This document shows positions 18,007-26,516 of a stretch of DNA of 64,000 nucleotides, piece after piece; within the stretch, counting starts at the first letter, position 1; every line of letters starts with the position of its first letter. Position numbers and translations under genes: made by a program. The DNA is from Paenalcaligenes niemegkensis (lineage in GTDB: Bacteria; Pseudomonadota; Gammaproteobacteria; Burkholderiales; Burkholderiaceae_B), in the NCBI RefSeq assembly GCF_022230885.1, contig NZ_JAKGCT010000004.1, positions 2,046,001 to 2,110,000 of the forward strand, in the 5' to 3' direction. Below the pieces are notes generated by a model. The model did not search any database. It was given only the letters and a program-made list of their open reading frames with translations, and had not been told where the DNA came from.

Positions 18007-18986
18007 TTAACATCCGCTGTAGTTAGCTTTACCAGATCTTTATCAAGCTGTTCCCAGAATTCACTCGTCTCGGTAGAGTTCATCCATCGCAATTGAGTTC
18101 CTAAATCCGCTAACCTTTTTCCTATGTCAGCATCTTTTATTACTTGCTCTAATGCTTGCTCAACTATGGCGACTTTTTCTTTGTCTACCCCTTCTTGAAA
18201 GGCCAATGTACGAGTAGTAAATTGATTTAGAGTTAGGCCTTGAGAAGCAAAAGTAGGCACATTTGGCAAAAGCTTGCTGGGTTCATCGCTCATAATTCCC
18301 AGCACTCTCACATCTTCGGTTTTATATTGCCCCATATAGTTAGAAGGTGTTGAGGACAAAGCATCAATATGGCCACCAATTAGTGCTGTGACCCCAGTTG
18401 TCCCTCCACTAAAATAAACAGGAGCAAACTTAACGTCTGCTACTTTTTCTAGCTGCAGCAAGTCAATGTGTGCATTCGTATTTCGGCCAGCATTTCCTAC
18501 CCGGATGTTTCCCGGATTTTTTTTCGCTGCCTTTATCACATCTGCTACTGACTGATAAGGGCTGTCTTTTGCTACCACTAAAGACCCGAACTCAATAGCA
18601 TAGGTGCCCACCGGTACAAAACTTGCACGTTTGTAAGGAGCTTTACGCTCAGGCAACAGATACGTCATATTCGTACTGGGTAAAGCTGTAGCACATAAGG
18701 TATAGCCATCCGGGCGCGCTAAAGAGCAGCGGATTAAACCTGCTTGTGATCCACCTCCAGGCAAGTTTTCAATATCCACAGGTATACCTAGCGCCTCTTC
18801 CAAACCACGTTGGATGAAACGCATACTAAGATCCACCCCTCCCCCCGCATCCCAAGGCACAATCACCTTCAATCGTTTGTTGGGTTCTGGATAGGCGGCT
18901 TTAGCCCCGACTAAGGGCAGGCTTAAGCCAACTCCTAATCCTAGGCATAGCAGGCCCTTCGGTAGTTTCCATAGTGATGTTTTCAC
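18003..18986 (-). CDS. tctC: Bug-family periplasmic solute-binding protein (TctC)
   Basis: A 327-aa Bug receptor with a Sec signal peptide ending near VGAKA. The Bug fingerprint is present: IVPWDAGGGVDLSMRFI and ENLPGGGSQAGLIRCSLARPDGYTL near the first ligand loop, then GNAGRNTNAHIDL and YFSGGTTGVTALIGGHIDAL. It starts with GTG 18986 behind a GAGGAG site and is the first gene of tctCBA-ggt-ridA. The ligand is inferred to be the substrate of the enzymes around it, perhaps a gamma-glutamyl or N-acyl compound. Confidence 0.92.
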   Translation of the reverse strand: MKTSLWKLPKGLLCLGLGVGLSLPLVGAKAAYPEPNKRLKVIVPWDAGGGVDLSMRFIQRGLEEALGIPVDIENLPGGGSQAGLIRCSLARPDGYTLCATALPSTNMTYLLPERKAPYKRASFVPVGTYAIEFGSLVVAKDSPYQSVADVIKAAKKNPGNIRVGNAGRNTNAHIDLLQLEKVADVKFAPVYFSGGTTGVTALIGGHIDALSSTPSNYMGQYKTEDVRVLGIMSDEPSKLLPNVPTFASQGLTLNQFTTRTLAFQEGVDKEKVAIVEQALEQVIKDADIGKRLADLGTQLRWMNSTETSEFWEQLDKDLVKLTTADVK

Positions 18987-19202
18987 TGGACAGTCTCCTC
19001 ACAGTAATTATTATGGTTGTGCTTCTTATGTGTGTTGATCTAAAGCTATTAGTTATAAAAGAGCTAACTCGACACTTTTTTATCGCTAATAGTCATAGAT
19101 ACTGAAGCAAGAATTATGAAAAAATAGTTTCACTTAATGTTTGTGACACTTACTTTCCCCTTTACAGTAATTAGCCTTATGAATTCCTCATTACTAAAGT
19201 GG

Positions 19203-20369
19203 TTATTTAATAAATAACTTACGCTCCATGCCGGTCAATATCTCCACGCCTGTTTCAGTTACTCGTACGGTTTCGCTGCAACCTACGGCGAAACGATGGG
19301 GTTGACGCAACGCTGGCACAATATGAAATACCATATTCGGCTCTAGCACCGTGCTATCTCCTTGTTTCAGAGAGATAATCTCGGCTTCCATCCACGTCAC
19401 TGGAAAACCAATACCGACGGAATAGCCTGCCCGCTTGCCTGCACTTAATCCATACTGTCGATAAACATCACTAACGGCTTTTTCAATATCACCGCCTGTT
19501 CGTCCCGGAGCCACAGTTTTTAAAGCGGCCTCAAGTCCGTTAACACATGCCTCTGCCCATTTTTCTACTTCCGAAGAAGGCGCACCAATAAAGGCTGACC
19601 GCATTAAGGGTGCAGAGTAGCGGTTATATGAAGCACTCATTTCTAATAGAACCGCATCACCCCGCTGCATAATACGGCGCTTGAATGTGGTGTGAGGTAT
19701 TCCAGATCGTGTACCCGAGTTAACGGTGGGCTCCCGAGCCATGTATTCACTCCCTTGACGATACATAGTGGAAACCGCCGCAGCGGCTATCTCATTTTCG
19801 CTACGTCCCTCTCCTATCTGGTCAAGGGCGGCCTGCATGCCCGCTACCGTCATTCTGCCGGTTTCTCTTATGTAATCAATTTCTCTTGAGCTTTTTACGC
19901 GACGGCATTTCTCTACCAAGCCAGAAGCATCCATTAGGTCTGCATCCGTTAAATGCTGCTGCATAAGCATGAATTGCCTTGCAGAAACTGCTAAAGCAGA
20001 CTGCTCTAAGCCGATGGATCCCTTGGTTAAGCCATGCTCCAGTAAAGACTGAATTGTTACTTCCACAGGGTCGTCAACATCTTCCCACACGGTAAAATTC
20101 GTGATCCAGCTACTTGCTTGTGCCATCAGTAGCTCTAAGCGGCGTACCACCAAATAAGGCTCACCTTGTGAAGGGATCACCAAGCAGTGAAAATTAGCTA
20201 ATCCTGTGGTTTGATGCCCAATTAAGTAGAAAATGTTGGCGAAAGATTGCACTAATAAAGTGTCGATTTCGGCCTGGGCCATATTAGCTCGTACCTGCTT
20301 TAGTCTGCTTTGGTACTCTTCATCCTTAAACGTACGCTCTGTAGTAGTTGTTAATTTTTCGTTGCTCAC
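19203..20369 (-). CDS. M24-fold hydrolase lacking most metal ligands (creatinase/ectoine-hydrolase-like)
   Basis: A 388-aa pita-bread-fold protein with an N-terminal creatinase-type domain (to about residue 160) and a C-terminal M24 domain. In true metallopeptidases of this fold two Asp, one His and two Glu bind metal. Here the first positions read LLEMSAS and YSAPLMRS, the His of the GHG loop is replaced in AGYSVGIGF, and the MVFHIVP strand lacks its Glu; only CSETVRVTE keeps a Glu. That points to a metal-independent amidase-type enzyme, as in creatinase, or to an ectoine-hydrolase-like one. It faces the GntR gene across a palindromic operator. The substrate is unknown. Confidence 0.75.
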   Translation of the reverse strand: MSNEKLTTTTERTFKDEEYQSRLKQVRANMAQAEIDTLLVQSFANIFYLIGHQTTGLANFHCLVIPSQGEPYLVVRRLELLMAQASSWITNFTVWEDVDDPVEVTIQSLLEHGLTKGSIGLEQSALAVSARQFMLMQQHLTDADLMDASGLVEKCRRVKSSREIDYIRETGRMTVAGMQAALDQIGEGRSENEIAAAAVSTMYRQGSEYMAREPTVNSGTRSGIPHTTFKRRIMQRGDAVLLEMSASYNRYSAPLMRSAFIGAPSSEVEKWAEACVNGLEAALKTVAPGRTGGDIEKAVSDVYRQYGLSAGKRAGYSVGIGFPVTWMEAEIISLKQGDSTVLEPNMVFHIVPALRQPHRFAVGCSETVRVTETGVEILTGMERKLFIK

Positions 20370-20653
20370 GTGCCCTCCAGTGCTGACCCCTTGAGGGATC
20401 TACAAATATATTCCCAGTTCAAAATGGATCCAAAAATGCGTGATTTCTGAAAATATAGAGTATCCAAAAAGAAAGGTCAACGCTTATAAGCAAGTAAATA
20501 CATAGGGTTTACATCTACTAGGGGCTTTTGAATATGAGTCCACTTGCCTTATTGGATCCAATAAGCAATAATCCTCGTACTACTAAGTAAACCTTATTTA
20601 TAGGCGGACTCAATTTATGATTCGGTGTTATTAACTTTTAGCTTGAGGTAGTT
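20370..20653. promoter_or_regulatory. Divergent control region with GntR operator candidates
   Basis: The region between the M24 gene and the GntR gene holds an 18-bp perfect palindrome at 20548-20565 (core TTGGATCCAA) and a second TGGATCCA half-match near 20425-20432, plus the partial match TATCCAA near 20461. Spacing relative to the two starts fits repression of both directions by the GntR protein. Confidence 0.6.
20548..20565. promoter_or_regulatory. 18-bp perfect palindrome, likely GntR operator
   Basis: CTTATTGGATCCAATAAG reads identically on both strands. GntR/FadR-family regulators bind short palindromes of this size, and the gene for one starts 88 bp downstream. Confidence 0.65.
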
Positions 20654-21382
20654 GTGAATACGACGAACCAACTTTCTCCCACTCCTTCCACTAAATGTGA
20701 ATGGGCTATTGAAACCCTACGTAGTTGGATATCCACAGGGCGCTTAGCTCCTGGACAGAGGATTGATCAGGTCTGGCTAGCTAACGAGCTCAATATCAGT
20801 CGCATGCCTCTACGGCAAGCATTAGTACAGCTCACAGCGGACGGCCTCTTAACTAGCCGGGGATCACACAGTAGCGTAATTGTTACTCCGCTCTCCACCA
20901 CTATGTTGATAGATATCTACGCTAGCCGGTGTGCTCTGGAAAGTATGCTTGGGGAAGTCGCTACAACAAAAATCGATGAAGCTGGTATTCAAACTATTCA
21001 GCACCTCATCGAAGATCAAGAGTCTGCTGTAGAAGCAAAAGACATAGAAAAATATGTCAGCTTGGATCGACAGTTTCACACTATTTTTTATAGTTATTCA
21101 GGGTATGAGCACGCTTGTAGTTTAGTAGATCGTTTACGCAACCTTAGCGATAGATACGTTCATTTCTACGCTCAAGATCGACATACTAACGTCCACAAAT
21201 CCATACTCGAGCACTACAGAATGGTCCGTCATATTAAAGAAAGACAGGCCGTTCGCGTTCGTGAACTGATTGAAATGCATATAAATGATGGTTGCCTCAC
21301 CCTCTTAAATATTGTCGAGGAGCAACAGCTTAGTGATAAATCCCATTCATCTCCTAAATACAAAAAAGGAAACCCATCATGA
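20654..21382 (+). CDS. GntR-family transcriptional regulator (FCD type)
   Basis: A 242-aa regulator. The N-terminal winged helix includes RIDQVWLANELNISRMPLRQAL; the C-terminal all-helical FCD-like domain has the metal/ligand pattern LDRQFHTIFYSYSG. It starts at GTG 20654 behind GAGGTA. Its last codons overlap the aminotransferase start (ATGA at 21379-21382), so the two genes are coupled. It likely controls the divergent M24 gene and possibly the tctCBA-ggt operon. The inducer is unknown. Confidence 0.87.
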   Translation: MNTTNQLSPTPSTKCEWAIETLRSWISTGRLAPGQRIDQVWLANELNISRMPLRQALVQLTADGLLTSRGSHSSVIVTPLSTTMLIDIYASRCALESMLGEVATTKIDEAGIQTIQHLIEDQESAVEAKDIEKYVSLDRQFHTIFYSYSGYEHACSLVDRLRNLSDRYVHFYAQDRHTNVHKSILEHYRMVRHIKERQAVRVRELIEMHINDGCLTLLNIVEEQQLSDKSHSSPKYKKGNPS

Positions 21383-22617
21383 GTGAGTTAGGTAGCGTCA
21401 CCCATACCACGGAGCGAATTCATCGTTTAGAGTTACCCGAGCATCAAGAAAAGCTAGGAAAAAGCCTAAGAGCGGCAGAGCGCGAGTTAGAGCAAAACAC
21501 CTGGAAACATACCTCGTTAATTGATCTGACCTATGCTGATACCAGACGCTTTCCAGCGCCTGACTGGGCTATTAAAGTCTTTACAGAAGCTACTCAAGGC
21601 GGTGGCTCATATACATATACGTCGTATCGGGGAGACCGTGCAGTGCGTGAAACGCTGCATCCTCATTTATCAAGGTTTTTGGGCTTAGAGTTTGATCCCG
21701 GCACCGAGCTTATGCTGACCCCAGGCACTCAAGGGGCTCTTTATACTGCCTTAGCTTCATTGGTACAGCCTGGGGATAAGGTCGCAGTTATGGATCCTGA
21801 CTACTTAACGAATCATCGTATGATGCGTTATTTTGGAGCCGAAGTTACTACAATCCCTTTACTGTGGCGCAACAAAGAGACCATTAGTGTAGATATAGAC
21901 AAACTTGAAGAAACCTTCCAAAAAGGGGCAAAAGTATTTCTATTCTCTAACCCTAACAACCCTACAGGCATAATTCATGGACCTGAAACGGTTAAAGCCA
22001 TTGCGCAGCTGGCCCAAAAGTACAATGTCTTCATAATTGCCGATGAATTATATTCTCGTCTAATCTACGACAATCGTCCTTTTTTACATATAGCCACTCT
22101 AGAAGGGATGAAAGAACGAACATTAACTGTTTTGGGCCCATCAAAAACAGAGTCTATGAGTGGTTATAGGTTAGGCGTAGCCGTTGGCCCGGCCTTCTTA
22201 ATAGATCGTATGGAAGATGTGCAAAGTGTAGCCGCTCTACGTGCGCCTGCTTATGCTCAGCATCTATTAAAGCATTGGTTATCAGATGACGAGGCGTTGA
22301 TTAGTGCACGCATTCAAGAATATCAGGCGTTACGGGACACGGGCGTCGATCGACTGCGACAGTCAGGGCTAGTCGATGTCATTACTCCCGGTGGTACTTC
22401 TTATATGTATCCTCGAATTACAGCTTTTGAAGCCTCTGATCAAGAGGTCGCCCTACGCTTGCAAAATGATGCCGGAGTAATTGTTAACCCTGGTTATCAG
22501 TCTGGATTAGGCGGAACCGGCCATTTCCGTATCTGTTTTGCTCAGGATGAGAAAGTGTGGGATCAGGCACTAACTGGCATTATTGACACTTTAAAAGTCA
22601 TGCAGAAAGAGCGTTAA
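21379..22617 (+). CDS. Class I/II PLP-dependent aminotransferase
   Basis: A 412-aa fold-type I aminotransferase. Landmarks are TPGTQGALYTAL, FSNPNNPTGI (substrate/cofactor contact), IIADELYSRL (Asp to pyridine N) and the Schiff-base Lys in GPSKTESMSGYRLG; the C-terminal Arg lies in GTGHFRICFA. It is translationally coupled to the GntR regulator and followed by a strong terminator. It probably transaminates an amino acid released by the local amidase/transpeptidase enzymes; RidA nearby fits imine chemistry. The amino donor cannot be named. Confidence 0.85.
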   Translation: MSELGSVTHTTERIHRLELPEHQEKLGKSLRAAERELEQNTWKHTSLIDLTYADTRRFPAPDWAIKVFTEATQGGGSYTYTSYRGDRAVRETLHPHLSRFLGLEFDPGTELMLTPGTQGALYTALASLVQPGDKVAVMDPDYLTNHRMMRYFGAEVTTIPLLWRNKETISVDIDKLEETFQKGAKVFLFSNPNNPTGIIHGPETVKAIAQLAQKYNVFIIADELYSRLIYDNRPFLHIATLEGMKERTLTVLGPSKTESMSGYRLGVAVGPAFLIDRMEDVQSVAALRAPAYAQHLLKHWLSDDEALISARIQEYQALRDTGVDRLRQSGLVDVITPGGTSYMYPRITAFEASDQEVALRLQNDAGVIVNPGYQSGLGGTGHFRICFAQDEKVWDQALTGIIDTLKVMQKER

Positions 22618-22640
22618 GACCACCCGTCTCTTCCTATATA

Positions 22641-22675
22641 AAGCTGTCCCAGTGCTCCACTGGAACAGCTTTTTT
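22641..22675 (+). terminator. Rho-independent terminator after the GntR-aminotransferase operon
   Basis: A 13-bp stem with one mismatch (AAGCTGTCCCAGT / ACTGGAACAGCTT), a 5-nt loop and a following T run, 24 nt after the stop codon. It probably also separates the convergent lipoprotein gene. Confidence 0.88.
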
Positions 22676-22682
22676 GAAGCCC

Positions 22683-22904
22683 CTATTTAACCTCTTCCAT
22701 TCTTCGTACCTCGTCTTTATTCACCCTTACTTCTTTACCGTCTTTCTCATAGGTAATAAAGTCATCTTTGTCGTTAACCTGCGGCCTGTCAGGACTCGTT
22801 ACCGTTTGACCATCAGTCGTCGTGATTTCTGTAGGCGTAGAGCACCCTACTAACAAACCCCCTGCTGTCAATACTGCCACGGCCATAGATGCTTTTAGAC
22901 TCAT
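22683..22904 (-). CDS. Small YgdI/YgdR-like lipoprotein
   Basis: A 73-aa lipoprotein. The start at 22904 is chosen because a GAAGGAG site lies 7 nt before it and the signal peptide (MSLKASMAVAVLTAGG) leads straight into the lipobox LVGC; longer in-frame starts at 22931 or 23018 have no such site and the latter runs into the porin gene. The mature part is a small beta-rich domain (TEITTTDGQTVTS, DFITYEKDGKEVRVNKDEV) like YgdI/YgdR. Its role is unknown. Confidence 0.8.
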   Translation of the reverse strand: MSLKASMAVAVLTAGGLLVGCSTPTEITTTDGQTVTSPDRPQVNDKDDFITYEKDGKEVRVNKDEVRRMEEVK

Positions 22905-22992
22905 GCCTTTACTCCTTCTGTTTAATGACATATTCAGAGTAACAAGCACGCTCCTTAAAAACTGTAATAGTGGAGCTCTATTTATTTCCGCA

Positions 22993-24174
22993 TCAGAACT
23001 TATGATTGAAGGCGACATTTAGCTGAGTGGCGCGCGCATCAGGCAGGAAAGTCTGATGACGGGCGTACCCTGCATAGACATACACCATGGTGCGTTTGGA
23101 TAAGTCATAGTTGTAGCCGAGTGAATATACCTGCTGGCGTTTCGCCGTTGCATTTGCTCCAGTGATGCTTTCCGGAAGGTTTCGAGGATCTGCCATGGTC
23201 CAGCCTAGCGAGAAACGGCCGCCGGCTAGCGGTATCGTGGCGCCAAGCGAATAGGAGTTAATACGCAGGCCTGGCAAGGCCGCAAAAGATGGCAGCGCGG
23301 AACTGACATGATTTATCCCGAAAACGTGAGTTGCAAATAAGCCATCTCGAGTCTGGCCAACGCCCATAAACACTTTGACGACGTCGAAGCTATAACTGGC
23401 AGCAGCTGCCCAGGCACTTACGCGTGTTTTCTCTACATCAGGGCTGGCGCCACCGCCCACGCGCGTGTTGATATGCAACTGGTCATAGATCAGCGCGGCA
23501 CTTAACGGGCCTTGGTTGTAGCGTAGCCCCGTTGTCACGGCGCGGATATTATCGTCCTTGGTATTGGTTCCATCAGGCTGCCGGGCATCCCAATGCTGCT
23601 CGCCGTTAATGTTAAATGAATACCCGATACCGAACTGTACGCCATGTATCGTGGGCGTCTGATACTGGATTTGATTGTCATAGCGGACCGTGTTGGCGAC
23701 GCTGAACGTGGAGCCAAAACCGACAATGCCGCTACCACTACCCAAGGGATGGGCCATACTGAAGTACTCGGTTGCCATGTTGTTTTTCAAGCCCAGATCG
23801 ATCTGACCCCAGTTGTCGTCGGACAAACCTAGTGTCGCCTGGCGTCCAAACAGACGCCCTCCTTGCGTAGCTTGGCCGGTTCGCACGTCAAAGCCGTTTT
23901 CCAGCATAAAGTTAGCGCGCAGGCCGTTGCCTAGGTCTTCAGTCCCTCGTAGCCCCCAGCGGTTGCCAAAATGGACACCGTTGTTCAAGCCTATGCGTGA
24001 GACTTTAAACCTTGTGGCGTCTGTGCGGTTCTGGCTATAGCTGCTGTTGCCCTTATTCTGGTCATAGCCTATGCCAGTGTCGATCACTCCGTACAAGGTC
24101 ACTGTGGCATGGCTTAACGAGCTAGCCATTAGTAAAAGCAAAGACGCTGCTGTGGGGATGATTTTTATTCTCAA
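22993..24174 (-). CDS. Outer-membrane porin (Porin_4 family)
   Basis: A 393-aa betaproteobacterial trimeric porin: signal peptide ending SLSHA, first strand VTLYGVIDTGIGYDQN, RFGLRGTEDLG-type motif (GLRGTEDLGNGLRANFMLENGF split around 70-95), and a C-terminal Phe (NVAFNHKF) recognised by the BAM complex. The apparent start is TTG 24174 with an AAGGAGAG site upstream, which is unusual but well placed. It probably admits the small carboxylates handled by neighbouring pathways. Confidence 0.9.
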   Translation of the reverse strand: MRIKIIPTAASLLLLMASSLSHATVTLYGVIDTGIGYDQNKGNSSYSQNRTDATRFKVSRIGLNNGVHFGNRWGLRGTEDLGNGLRANFMLENGFDVRTGQATQGGRLFGRQATLGLSDDNWGQIDLGLKNNMATEYFSMAHPLGSGSGIVGFGSTFSVANTVRYDNQIQYQTPTIHGVQFGIGYSFNINGEQHWDARQPDGTNTKDDNIRAVTTGLRYNQGPLSAALIYDQLHINTRVGGGASPDVEKTRVSAWAAAASYSFDVVKVFMGVGQTRDGLFATHVFGINHVSSALPSFAALPGLRINSYSLGATIPLAGGRFSLGWTMADPRNLPESITGANATAKRQQVYSLGYNYDLSKRTMVYVYAGYARHQTFLPDARATQLNVAFNHKF

Positions 24175-24448
24175 GTCCTCTCTCCTTATTTCTTATTTAA
24201 TGCCGTAAAAAGTTGGCTTTCTGTAAAACACAATTTTTCATCGTTGTCTCCTGCTAAAAACATCGCGAAAGAATCTATTTATGACTACCAATATTTCCAC
24301 GATGATAGATACGTTTAGATTTTTCTCATTTTATTTAGTTACAATGTCGTTAAAAATAGAATCCTTTTTTATTCCTGCTCTAGTAAATAAATAAGCAAGG
24401 CTATACAACAGCTTGTCTTTAACCCATTCCTGGCAACATTGTTTTAGC
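24175..24448. other. Intergenic region upstream of the porin gene
   Basis: About 270 AT-rich bases between the porin start and the end of the ornithine-cyclodeaminase-like gene. It should hold the porin promoter. I see no convincing repeat, hairpin or RNA gene in it. Confidence 0.5.
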
Positions 24449-25375
24449 TCATGTATTCGCCTCTGACATTGACCTCTTCTGCTGCAATACTAGAGCTGCT
24501 GCTGCAATGTCAGTTAGGGCAATACCAACCGCCTTATAAACAATGATGTCCGAACTATTAAAGCTTATAGCCGGTTTTTGAATCGTATCTGCTAGAGCCT
24601 CAAGTTTGCTTAGCAGACTCTTCTGATCAGGAAACAATACCAAATCCCCAGTATCTTTTAAGGTCTGCTCGGGCCATTCAACAATAACTTTAGCCGCACG
24701 CTCAATCACTTTTTCATCAATTTCTTGAGCATGTGACAGGCATGACCCAATTGCGGCCACAAAGCTGCCTGCTTGTAAATGATCACCATCAAAAACGGGC
24801 TCTAGTGAACGAGTGGCAGTCACTACAATTTGACTCTTTAATACTGCAGTCTCAGCACTGACATGCTCAATTTCCACCTGCAAGTCAAACAGCTTCTGTT
24901 TCACTTCATTCGTAGAAAGATAAGGATCACATACATAGACCCTCTGAATCGGGAAAGCCGCCACAAACTGCCTGATATGCTCAAGCCCAAGAGGGCCAAG
25001 TCCGAAAACACCAAGCGTATGGGCTTGGGGGTTCGCATAGCGTCTTGCCGCAATCAAACTGCTGGCCGCAGTTCGAATAGGAGTCATCTCGTTTGACTCT
25101 AAGGTGGCAACAGCTCCACCCGTTTTGGTGCTGAATAATACGACTCTAAAACACAGTTTTCCCATGTAAGAGCTATATAGCTTGCTTCCAGCATATCCGA
25201 GCTCAGGGATGACTGCCCCCATTGAAACCAACCTAAACCCATCCACCTCGGTTCTGAACCTGGGCTGCATTGCCACATGTCCCTGCTGCCAGGATAAGTA
25301 AGCCGTTTCTAATACTTGTTCCAACTGCTGTGGAACCAATAACTGCCTAACCTCAGCATTGTCGATATACATCAC
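24449..25375 (-). CDS. Ornithine cyclodeaminase/mu-crystallin family protein
   Basis: A 308-aa NAD(P)-dependent enzyme. A Rossmann motif FGLGPLGLEHI near residue 125 and the family segments MTPIRTAASSLIAARRYA and SQIVVTATRS are visible. Members act as ornithine cyclodeaminase, ketimine reductases, or alanine/tauropine-type dehydrogenases. It follows kdgD on the same strand, with about 85 nt between them. Its place in a sugar-acid cluster is unexplained; reduction of a cyclic imine or keto-acid is possible. Confidence 0.75.
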   Translation of the reverse strand: MMYIDNAEVRQLLVPQQLEQVLETAYLSWQQGHVAMQPRFRTEVDGFRLVSMGAVIPELGYAGSKLYSSYMGKLCFRVVLFSTKTGGAVATLESNEMTPIRTAASSLIAARRYANPQAHTLGVFGLGPLGLEHIRQFVAAFPIQRVYVCDPYLSTNEVKQKLFDLQVEIEHVSAETAVLKSQIVVTATRSLEPVFDGDHLQAGSFVAAIGSCLSHAQEIDEKVIERAAKVIVEWPEQTLKDTGDLVLFPDQKSLLSKLEALADTIQKPAISFNSSDIIVYKAVGIALTDIAAAALVLQQKRSMSEANT

Positions 25376-25449
25376 GGGTGCTCTCCTACATCTAGAGGCA
25401 TCCTTTCAAGCCACTATGAAGTAGCCTGAAAGGGCGTCCACACTTTAGT

Positions 25450-26361
25450 TTATTGAGTACCCTGCTTAGTAATTAGCTCCGACAGCATTTCCTCTTCTTC
25501 GCCGCTTAACTCAAGCAAAGGAGCTCGTACTGGACCAGCGCCATGCCCGACCAAACGAGCACCTGCTTTTACAATACTCACACCGTAGCCTTCTCCCCGA
25601 TTGCGAATTTTCACGTACGGCAAATAGAAGTCGTCCAACAAGCGATTCATTGTTTCTGTATCACCGGTAGAAACCGCTGTGTAAAACTCCATCGCCGTGC
25701 GGGGGACAAAGTTAAAGGCAGCTGAAGAATACACTGGTACACCTAAAGCTCTATACGCAGCGGCATACACCTCAGCGGTAGGCAAACCGCCAAGATAAGT
25801 CAAGCGATCACCTAAACGGCGCCGTACACCTGACATCAGCTCAATTTTGCCGATACCGTCCTTAAACCCGATCAGATTACTGTTACGGTCGGCCAGGAAC
25901 TCCATATGATCAGCGTTAAGTTCACATACGTTCCGGTTATAGACCACTACACCAATGGTCAGGGCCTGACAAACTTGATGCACATGCTGCGCCACGCCAT
26001 CCTGACTGGCTTCAGTCAAATAGTGCGGCATTAGCATCACACCGGCAGCACCACATTCCTGCGCAATCTCCCCCATCTGAATCGCTTGGCGAGTATTGCC
26101 ACCGATACCTGCCAAGATTGGCACCTTACCCTTGCACGTATCTACCGCTGTACGTATCACATCTGCATACTCATCCATAGACAAAGAGAAGCCTTCACCA
26201 GTGCCTCCTGCAGCAAATAACGCACTAGCTCCATAAGGTGCTAACCACTCTAAGCGCTCAATATAAGAATTACGATTGAACTCCAAATTTTCATCAAAGT
26301 CCGTCACTGGAAAAGACAGCAAACCGGAAGACAAAACCGTTTTTAGCTCCTGAGGGCTCAT
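25450..26361 (-). CDS. kdgD: 5-dehydro-4-deoxyglucarate dehydratase (KdgD)
   Basis: A 303-aa member of the DHDPS/NAL aldolase family. It converts 5-keto-4-deoxy-D-glucarate to 2-oxoglutarate semialdehyde, CO2 and water. Evidence: the family N-terminus [20 protein letters not shown], the GGTGEGFSL carboxylate-binding loop ([10 protein letters not shown]), the catalytic Tyr in VVVYNRNV and the Schiff-base Lys in [10 protein letters not shown]. The start at 26361 has AGGAG 6 nt upstream, so the longer form starting at 26451 is rejected. Together with the semialdehyde dehydrogenase at 34-35.5 kb it completes the oxidative hexuronate route. Confidence 0.92.
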   Translation of the reverse strand: MSPQELKTVLSSGLLSFPVTDFDENLEFNRNSYIERLEWLAPYGASALFAAGGTGEGFSLSMDEYADVIRTAVDTCKGKVPILAGIGGNTRQAIQMGEIAQECGAAGVMLMPHYLTEASQDGVAQHVHQVCQALTIGVVVYNRNVCELNADHMEFLADRNSNLIGFKDGIGKIELMSGVRRRLGDRLTYLGGLPTAEVYAAAYRALGVPVYSSAAFNFVPRTAMEFYTAVSTGDTETMNRLLDDFYLPYVKIRNRGEGYGVSIVKAGARLVGHGAGPVRAPLLELSGEEEEMLSELITKQGTQ

Positions 26362-26478
26362 AACAACTCCTGAATCAATTAAATACGCTCGCCCCAACTC
26401 ATATGTCATCTTATGACTTTGGCTACATTTATGACTTAAATTGTGAGCCACTGAGTTACTAGGGATTTGCTAAATAAA

Positions 26479-26504
26479 CTTGAAAACCGCACTCGGTTTT
26501 CAAG
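26479..26504 (-). terminator. Probable terminator after hyuB
   Basis: A perfect 11-bp stem (CTTGAAAACCG / CGGTTTTCAAG) with a 4-nt loop, followed on the minus strand by TTTATTTA. It lies 12 nt after the hyuB stop and before kdgD. Confidence 0.7.
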
Positions 26505-26516
26505 GTCTAAACCAAC

